Under the pieces are notes generated by a model. It ran no database searches and was not told the DNA's origin. It saw only the letters and a program-made list of their open reading frames with translations. DNA of 64,000 bases from Enoplolaimus lenunculus (lineage: Eukaryota; Nematoda; Enoplea; Enoplida; Thoracostomopsidae), in assembly GCA_030248215.1 (NCBI GenBank), contig JASANG010000627.1, positions 62,001 through 126,000 of the forward strand, written 5' to 3'. Position numbers and translations under genes: made by a program. Below are positions 52,801 to 61,800 of this stretch, in pieces (position 1 is the stretch's first letter; each line of letters begins with the position of its first letter).

Positions 52801-55800
52801 TGCCAACTGTCGCTTTTACTTGTATCCAACGATAATTGGGATCTGGTCTGTAGCATTAATCACCAATTTAATTATTCTAATCAGTTGTTTATGGTTAAAA
52901 CGTGGTTCGTCAATGAATTTAATGTTTTGTATTAGTTTAGTCGCTGCCGATACGTGGGCGTCACTTGTAAACATATATGTTTTATGTTATACGTTTTATA
53001 TTGGATTCGTACAACATGGTGCCACATCAGCCGCTACAGGATGTATTATATTAACAGCATCTGCGTTAATGTGGTCGTCTAGCCTAACTTGCGTTGTTCA
53101 TTTACTAGCGATCGCTCTTAATCATTTATTTGGTACCGTATACCCGCTGAGGCATAAATTCTATGCGACTGCAAAAATTGCTAAAATGCTTATTACAGTG
53201 ATGTGGCTCGTTCCGCTAACAACTTATATGCTTGTGATTGGCGTTCAACCGGAAAAAGGCTACAGGGGTGGCGTGATACGATCATACTATCCTGAGAAAC
53301 CATATGAAATGGTAGAATTTTCAACGAATATTAGCTTCGAGTTGAATTCAACTCAACGATCAGAAGATATTGTAATTAATACAACAAGCGTGATCCACTA
53401 TATGGAAATCGGCTGTCCCTTTGAAGATCATATGTATTTCGAGTTTCGTCTCGGGCAAACGATTCCGTTTTGTAGCGCATTTATTGCCACTGTTATTGCG
53501 TACGCGTATATTATGTTCAAAATTGAATCAAGAACCTTAGCGCTTGCCGGAACTGCCCGACCAGCGCGAACCGTTGCTCCAGAAACAGAACTAGCCACAT
53601 CGCGTGATTTGCTATCATCTATGGTTGTACAAAATCGTCGATATGCGTCGTTTTGGCCCGCGGACTCACGACGCCGAGAATCAAACATGGTCCCATTGCT
53701 CGGGAGCCGGTCTGGTTCCCGAAAATCTACCGGTCACCCGTCATCTCTAAGAAGTCCTGCAACCACAGCAACTAATCTAACCGTGTTATCAACTCCTCAA
53801 AAATCTGTCACCCCTCTGCAGGCTCGTTCCGCTCGACGAGCGTCTGAACTCTGTAAATCGATCACTGACCGAAATTTCATTCGCACAGCTCGAAAACGTT
53901 CAGTGACATTCGCAGCAGTTCGACCGACTCAAAGTCAACTCGACAAAAGTTTAGGTCCAATAACCAATCGAGACTCCAAATCCAACAACAGAAGCGATGA
54001 ATTGTTTGCGAATCAAACAGTTGACCCCTCAAACACATCAAATGAAATCAATAAATTTCATAACGTCAGCATCGATGATTTTCAAACTTCTCTCTTGTGT
54101 AACTGCACCAAAAGTAACCAGATAGCCAAAAGTGAGTTACTGCCTATACTATCAAAACCACCCATATCCAAGCCATTCAGTAAACAACATTCCTGTGATT
54201 CAAATAATTTTTCGAAAATAGCACCTCAAGTTTTAACCGATCTCAACAATGGTTTAAACTTAACAGCCAATACAAATCCATGTTCAGATTTAACAGCCAA
54301 TAAAAAACTTTGCTTGAAGTCAAAAGCCAGTAAAAATACATCTTTCGATTCAGCAGTAAATAAAAATTTGTGTTTAAATTCAACATCGAATAAAAACTCG
54401 GGTTCAAACATAGCAGCCAATAAAAACTCGTGTTCAAATTTGACAACCAATAAAAACTCGTCTTCAAATTTAACAACCAATAAAAACTCGTGTTCAATTT
54501 CAACAACCAATACAAACTCGTGTTCAAATTCAACAACCAACCAAAACATGGCTAAGTCATCACTTGATAGTTTTCCAGTATATAAACAGCTCAAACAGTT
54601 TCGCAACTATTTACATTCAACCAATAGCAGCCCAGCTTTGATTAGTGCTCAAACCCAACCAGCGAATCGTCAATCGTTTGAACTCCATGACAAACAATGG
54701 CCGGTCAAAAAGAGAGCAGCGGAATTGAATAACACACTCGAACGAAACGGGTATTCGGTCGCTCAAGATTCAAAAATCACGAAAGATGACGCTGAAGATA
54801 CCGATGAAATGAACAGAAATTGTGAAATTCAAACCCACTCAGCAACACAACATTCGAGCGGACAGCTCCCGTTTCAGAAATCGCCCAGTCAAACGTTTGC
54901 CGACGAAATTTCAGACTCCGATTCTGACCCAATAGAATTTGAAATTGGCGTTAATCAAACTGGGGCAAATAGCAACTATCCGCCAAGCAAAGGATGCGAC
55001 TCTAACCATCGAGCCCTAAGCGTTGAAACAGACAAACTGGTCGTTCGTCAGCCAGCACACCGTACCAGCTCCTCATCTTTACCTAGCAAATTGATCACTA
55101 TCTCAAATGGCAATAGCCCAGGAGTATCGAAATACTCTGATAATACCACTGGTCCGGGTTCCTTCATCTCAACTACGAACAGCGCGAAATATCGGCAATC
55201 TGAAGGTCGAAACTTTTCCATATTTGCTGGCGGACCAGGTCAAGCTACAAGCACACTGAGGTCACGAAAACACGGCATTACAACAACCTTACTGATAACA
55301 GGGTCATTTGCCCTAGGCTGGCTTCCGATCACAATTTGTAATCAACTAATATGTCATGAAGGCTGTTTGCTACCTATTGTATCCAATCAAAACTTAGCAA
55401 CTCTACTAACAACGTCAACGTACTTATTAATTATTGTTAAGCATATGTTTAACGCTGTTATATACGCGCTGCGGATACCGGAAATCCGACACGCAATGAA
55501 CCGGATGTGGGCCCGGATTTTGACGTTAGCAAGGACAAGACGTGGGGCTGAAGTGGCAGTGCTGTAATTTTGGATGGGAGAGTACGGTCTTCTTACGATC
55601 TCGGAAATTTTAATTGCAAACTTATTTGGTTGTTCTATGATTTGAAGCTTGCGACAGAGAAAGATATAAAATAATATTTTTCCTAGCGAATTAATTTAGG
55701 AAAGTTGTTTCAGCTTTGAAATCATGTTTGCAGAGTTTTGTAGGCTCAATTTCAGAAGGGCATTCGAGGGTTTCTAATGACTTGCAAGCAAGGTTGAAAA

Positions 55801-58800
55801 TTTTCTAGGGGGGGGGGGCAAAACTTTTTTAGGGTGGGGGCTGAGCCCCCCTTGACTATGGACCCGTAATTCCATATTATATATGTTAAGAATTAAATGT
55901 GTGGGGCACCTATTTGCGCTCGTGGCCAGGGGGAGGAGGGCAAGAAGCGCTCAGCTCTCGTTCGAAAAATTTTGGCACCCCTTAGAAAATTTTCAACCTT
56001 GCTTGTAACTCGTTGAAAATCTTTGTCTACCCTTCCCGAAAAAATTTTTAGTCGCCCCCCCTAGCAAGGTGACCTGGCTACGGGCCTGCACCAATTCCAC
56101 AGAACTATGCCGAGTAAATCAAACGTTAATAAAAGTGTGCTTAAATTTCAAACTTCAATAGTATCTGGTTCGAACGTAGAACAGACATTTAAAGAATACG
56201 GAATTAAATCAAACAAGACTGCTGTAATTAGCGAGATCTTATCAAACATTATTGTTTTCAAAATATATTTGAAAGCTGTTCTGCTTTGCTGGTTTAGTAT
56301 TAAAGAGTTCATTAATGTGTATAAGGAAAACGTAAACAATGTTAGATATCTAAACGAAGAAATGCGGCACAATGTGTTTGAATAAAATACTCATATTTGG
56401 ACTCTGTTCAATAAAAACTATTGCTCGTATGAACATTCTCTGTTATGAGCCATGATGGAGAAACATAACGCGTGAACACTAGCGGATTCAGAAGAGGGAA
56501 CGTACGGCCCCTGTCAGGTGAACACTAGCGGATTCAGTAGTGGGAACGTACGGCCCCTGTCAGAAATTGTTTTATGATAAAATGGTAACTTCCCTACTTT
56601 ACAATTTTTCCCCTCAGAAAATTGGCACGTATATATCATATTGTAAAAGTTGCGTTTGATACCTTTTGTGCCAACCAGCCTCCACGTCAGAAACTTCTGG
56701 GTCCGCCGCCGTACTTGAAACAAACCATCTTTCGTAAAACAGCGGCGTCGTTTTTTTATAGAAGCCGGGGTCACACCTTTGCGCAGAGAGGTTTTGAAAT
56801 TATGAGTACTTTTCTTTCCAGTGAAAATTGCAATATGGCGTACGCAAGTATATTGTGGCTGATGCATTACAAAACGGTGATGTTTTAAACAGTACTACAG
56901 ACCAGTAAATAGCACTATGTACAAACGCAGCAACCTAAAGACTTACTATTCAACATGGTACAACCTCTATGATAATAGGCCTTTCTTTCTTTACCACATA
57001 AATTAATATTTATCCAGCGGCGGGTTCAGAAATTTCTGACGAGGCGCAAGCTGGCAAAAGTTATGAAACGCAATTTTTACTGTATGCAATAGAAACCTTA
57101 TCATTTTATCACAAAAACTATTCTGACGGAAGGGAAGGCGTACACCATCCCCACACTGAATCCGCTAGTGTATTTATGCTATATATGAACACTCTGGTAC
57201 ATGAACATGAAACTAAATTCGTCATATGCGAGTAAAAACTGATTCAGATCGCTTAGATTCGTCTTAGTAAATACAAATAAAGATTATGCTTAAAGCACAA
57301 AATTAAATAATAAAAATAATAATAATAATAATAAAGAAGCAAAAATAGACATAAAAGAACCTTACGCAACAATTGAAAACTACTTACCTGAGCTGTGACG
57401 GAATTCAACTTTTCGTAAATGAAAATCACGTACGTTCCAGCACTGCCCGTTGTAATGATTATTTGAAACGTATTCCGATTGTCCTAAAACAAAACCAAAA
57501 TCTAAAATAAGTGAAGTATCAAAAAGTGTAAAATTAAGTGATAAACAAAACAAATCAACCTGGTGTATTTTTCAACTCTATAACTTTCTGCAAGCCTTAG
57601 GGCTGTGTTACGCTTCACTGTTCCGCGCAGTGCTGCGCAGCCCCGGAACTTCAGATATTCAGAAAGGCGGTGTCCGGCACCGCGTATTTTATAAAAAATA
57701 ATTTTTCGACATGAATTTGCTCCACCCTTACCATTGCATTAGTGGTAAGTTTTCATTATAAGTTATACCCTTAACCATTATGCGCGGTAAGTTTCCAAAG
57801 GACAAGCATTTGAACAGTCCATTAATTTTGTGCATAAGGATTGTTCTTATTAAGACTACTACCTTTAGGGTGGCGATATAATTTTGATGACGTCTGACGC
57901 CGTCTGTCGCCACCGTCAATGGACAAACTTCGTCTGCCTGCAAACTGCACGGAGGTTTATTTTAAAATTAAAGTTTACAAATTCAAAAAACCTACTGTAG
58001 TGACCTGAATAAGAAGGGGTATGGGGGCTAATATTTATTTGGGCTCTCTAGAGGGTGCCCCCTGTTATTCGATTACGGACTGTTATTTGTTTTTAACCCT
58101 CCTCCGCCGCCCTTCGTTACTGGTATATATCCGGTTGTGTAACTATCCGTTGAATTAAACGTTTATTTGTGTTGTATCATAAACTTGAGCGATAATGCAA
58201 GATTACACTTAGGAATGTACTTTCAAAACTTTAAGTATGCTTTAAGGTTTGGAACTGAACCTTATTTGGTTCCGGAGTCATTTATGCCCTTCAATTAGGG
58301 ATAATCGACATTTACAGACTCTAATTAGGGTTCAGAGACTATCCGCTCATAGTCTCTTATTAGGGATACGGACTACTATTGATTGAGCCTCAAAATAGAG
58401 ACGCCCTCTTATTACCCCTCCCCTCTTATTCGGGTCACTATAGTACCTTAGATCCGAAACGATCAATATCAACGGGAAGAACATTTTCGTACGTAATCAC
58501 TGTAGAAGAGTGAGCGGTAAACGTAGGCTCGTTGAAATCTTCCTGTATATTTAGCGAGCTTCGCAGAAGCAGAGTCGCGTCTGAAAAAAAACTGTAAAAT
58601 CCGATTCGGTAGTGTATCATTTAATGCGTTACTGGCAGATACAAAGCGGATCACTTAGACCAGGCCCCCAACCCAAAACAGGGACCAAAACTAACATTTT
58701 GCATTAAGATTTACTTCGAACTACAATATACCTCGAATGCACCCGATATCCCAATTGGGCCTGATCTTGTGAATGCGTCCTACTCAGAAGACACTGGTTT

Positions 58801-61800
58801 TCCAGAAGCCACAATTTTAATCTTGGTTAGCACAGTACTTCCTGGATTGAACTAAAATTTCAAGGAAGTTAAAGTGAACAATTTAGTATAATCGAACGCT
58901 GGATATTTCAATTTGTACAAATTAAAGTTATTTTTTTTCAAACTCTGATAAACATAAAAATACACAGGAACGCGGCGAAGTAAAGCCTCACATTTAAATT
59001 TCAATTAAACGACCGTGATTAGTACCATTTCAAGCAAGTTTTCCAAAACTAAAATTGTACGCAAATATTACTTGAAAATTGGTCAAATTGTTCAAGTTAC
59101 TATTACCCGTTGTTTGTTTCACAAAGACACCGCCGCCTTTCGTCATATCGACCGCTTCATACAACGGTGCGACACCAGTTGAATCCAAATTTTCAATCCC
59201 AATCGCTTCGTATGACAGTAACTTTTTATCGAAAGTTACTATTCCATTTGCTGACACCTATAACAGAACAATAGTGCAACGGTAAAGTTAATAACACAAA
59301 AGATTTAACAAATTTTTGTAAAAACATTTCAGAGACAGTCCATGCAGTTCGTATATGATCGTAAACAGCAAAACAATTGTCAGACAAGACATATTAGAAT
59401 TAATATGTTATTCCAAGCTAAGCGCTAGATTATTTGGTGCAACCGCAATTTCAGTTCCGGCGTTTTTTCACGTTCCAGTTTCGGTTCAGTAAATTTGTTT
59501 CGGTTCAGTAAATTTCTATCGGAATTAGCAATTCCGGTATTAAATTTTAGCCGTTTAGCTAAAAAATTAAAATGAACTTTTCAGCGGTATATATTTTTAA
59601 CTTTCCGGTTCCAATTCCGGTTCTGGCAAACGCTAATTCCGGTTGCACTGCAGTATGACAAACTAAAGTTGTAGGAACAACGTTTAAAGCCAGAAGTCTG
59701 AAACTGAATTAAACGTAACACTTACATAAAGGTTGGTGTATTCTTTGCCCAAAAATTTAATCGGATACATCAAAGGTACTTCTAAAATCGCGTTGTTTTC
59801 TTGCGGCAACTGAGCATCATTATATCTACTGAACGGATAGAGTATTGTTTCTAAAATTATGGACTAGACGCCCTGTATCACCGATAAAACTAACTCCACC
59901 TTATAATATATCTTCCAATTTTTCTCGCTAAATGACATGAAACCGTTGCTACAGATTGCAGGAAGCATAGTTGACAACAGAAAATAATCAGACTCGTACT
60001 TATAGCGTTTACTAGATGGGCCCGTAGCCAAAGTCGTTCAGGAAAGACTCACTGAGCCTCTCCTGCCAAAATTTTGGCGCCCTAGAAAATTTGCAACCTT
60101 GTTTGCAAGTCAACGAAAACCCTTTTGTGTCCCTCCTGAAACAATTTTAGCCCCCTAGCAAGGGCCACCGGCCTGTCACTTTAATCAAATTTACAGCGTT
60201 GACTTGACAAAATATTGCTAATTCATACCTGAGCATTGAAATCCGTTGCCTGAATAACCTTCTAAACATATACATTGATATGAGCCAGGTGTATTGTGGC
60301 ATACTGCAGATCGAGCGCACGGTTCTTGTTCGCATTCATCAATATCTGAAACAAAAATATTAATATTAAATATACAAAACAAAATACATCTTTACATTTC
60401 ACCATCATGGACATAAGTACAAGACCCGAGGGAGAACCACTGCCTTTTTGGACAAATTTCCACCGCTTCCTGATAAATTGTTTTGGACACCATTCAAAAA
60501 AGCAGGAAAATTTTGTTAATTGTAGATTGGCCCATGTATAGAACAGGACCGGAACAGTAGTATAAGCATATTCCTAAATCTAAGCCTAAGCCTAAGCCTA
60601 TGCGTAAGGATGAACCTATTCCTAATCCAACGCCTAAGCCTAAGCCTAAAGCCTAAGCAAAAGTTTGTCTAAAGCTTAAAGTGACTCTATTACAGCCCCG
60701 CAGCAAAACCATACGGCCCTGTTCTATACATGGGCCATTGTAGATTACGGGCCTCTTTCGTACCAAAATGATCAAGATATAGGTCTAACCGACCACAGCA
60801 ATATGTATTTAGGTATTGTAGCAAACCCGAATAAGAAGGATGTTCTTGACTTGCCCAAAACTGTAATTGCAGCAACATTATAGAAATACGCTGAGTTGTA
60901 AAAATTGTTTTTGGAACGATTACCGTAAATACCCGGCAGTATACGGTAGGTTTTTACCGAAGCCGGATAGAAAGAACGGTTTTCTGCCGTATATTAAACC
61001 GGAACCGGATATCGGTCGTAACCTTGGTGCTTTAATAGTAGAATAGTTATACACAACTACAATCTAAAATACTAAAATTACTAACACTCGAACGTACCCA
61101 CACATTCAGCTAAATCGTTGTTATGTACGAAGCCATCAAAACAATTGCAATGATACGCTCCAAGTTTATTTTCACAGTTCGCATTTGGTCCGCAATAAAA
61201 TTCCGGTATTAAACATTCGTTAATATCTGAAATAAGTAGTCCATATGAAACACTGATATTTTACGATATCTCTGTTAAAATAAACGCGTTGAGTGATACT
61301 AAAACCTCGATTGTAACAATCGGGGCAGAATTATGTCATTTGAGATGCAAAAACAGCAAACAATGATGGACCTTTATCAAAAGTTTTGAATAAATTATAC
61401 GACGACACCTGCATGAAATAAACGTCATTCTAAGGTTTCAAGCAAGCATATGACGATAGGCTAATGTGATAATTGCAACAACTTATTACAACATTTATAC
61501 GCAGGCATGACATTTGTCTAGCACACATTTCAGGTATACACCCACACATATCACGAATATATATCATATATATATAATGCATATGTAATATATATCCTAT
61601 ATCCCACACACACGCTTGTCGATAACAAAACTTAGCAGACTTACCGATACAACCCAAGATGCTGGTCGGGTTTCCATTATATCCGGTTTTGCACCGACAT
61701 TCGTATCCGCCATTCAAATTGACACACAATGACGTATTTCCACCGGGACATGTAACAAGTCCTTCGGCGCATTCATCAATATCTAAAATTTGCGATTTTC

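Larger units (their letters stand above)
37137..57387 (-). other. Gene B intron 10 (about 20.3 kb) with nested genes
   Basis: It runs from the donor after 57388 to the acceptor before 37136. It holds the antisense GPCR, the 79-bp minisatellite, MITEs, a (GTTT)n tract and several weak ORFs. 50320-52700, upstream of the GPCR, shows no recognisable exon. 43000-44600 shows nothing I can name beyond a 112-codon plus ORF at 43931-44269 with no recognisable motif. Confidence 0.65.
57388..59850 (-). other. Gene B NIDO domain, first four exons
   Basis: Exons 59726-59850 ([15 protein letters not shown]), 59107-59257 ([31 protein letters not shown]), 58447-58580 ([18 protein letters not shown]) and 57388-57483 ([20 protein letters not shown]). 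Lengths are 125, 151, 134 and 96 nt, close to the 125, 148, 128 and 99 nt of gene A NIDO 1, with identical phases. The closing exon is the one at 36956-37136. Confidence 0.85.

Noticed and set aside
54226-54606. 126-codon repetitive minus ORF
   Set aside because: Antisense shadow of the 30-bp repeat in the GPCR.
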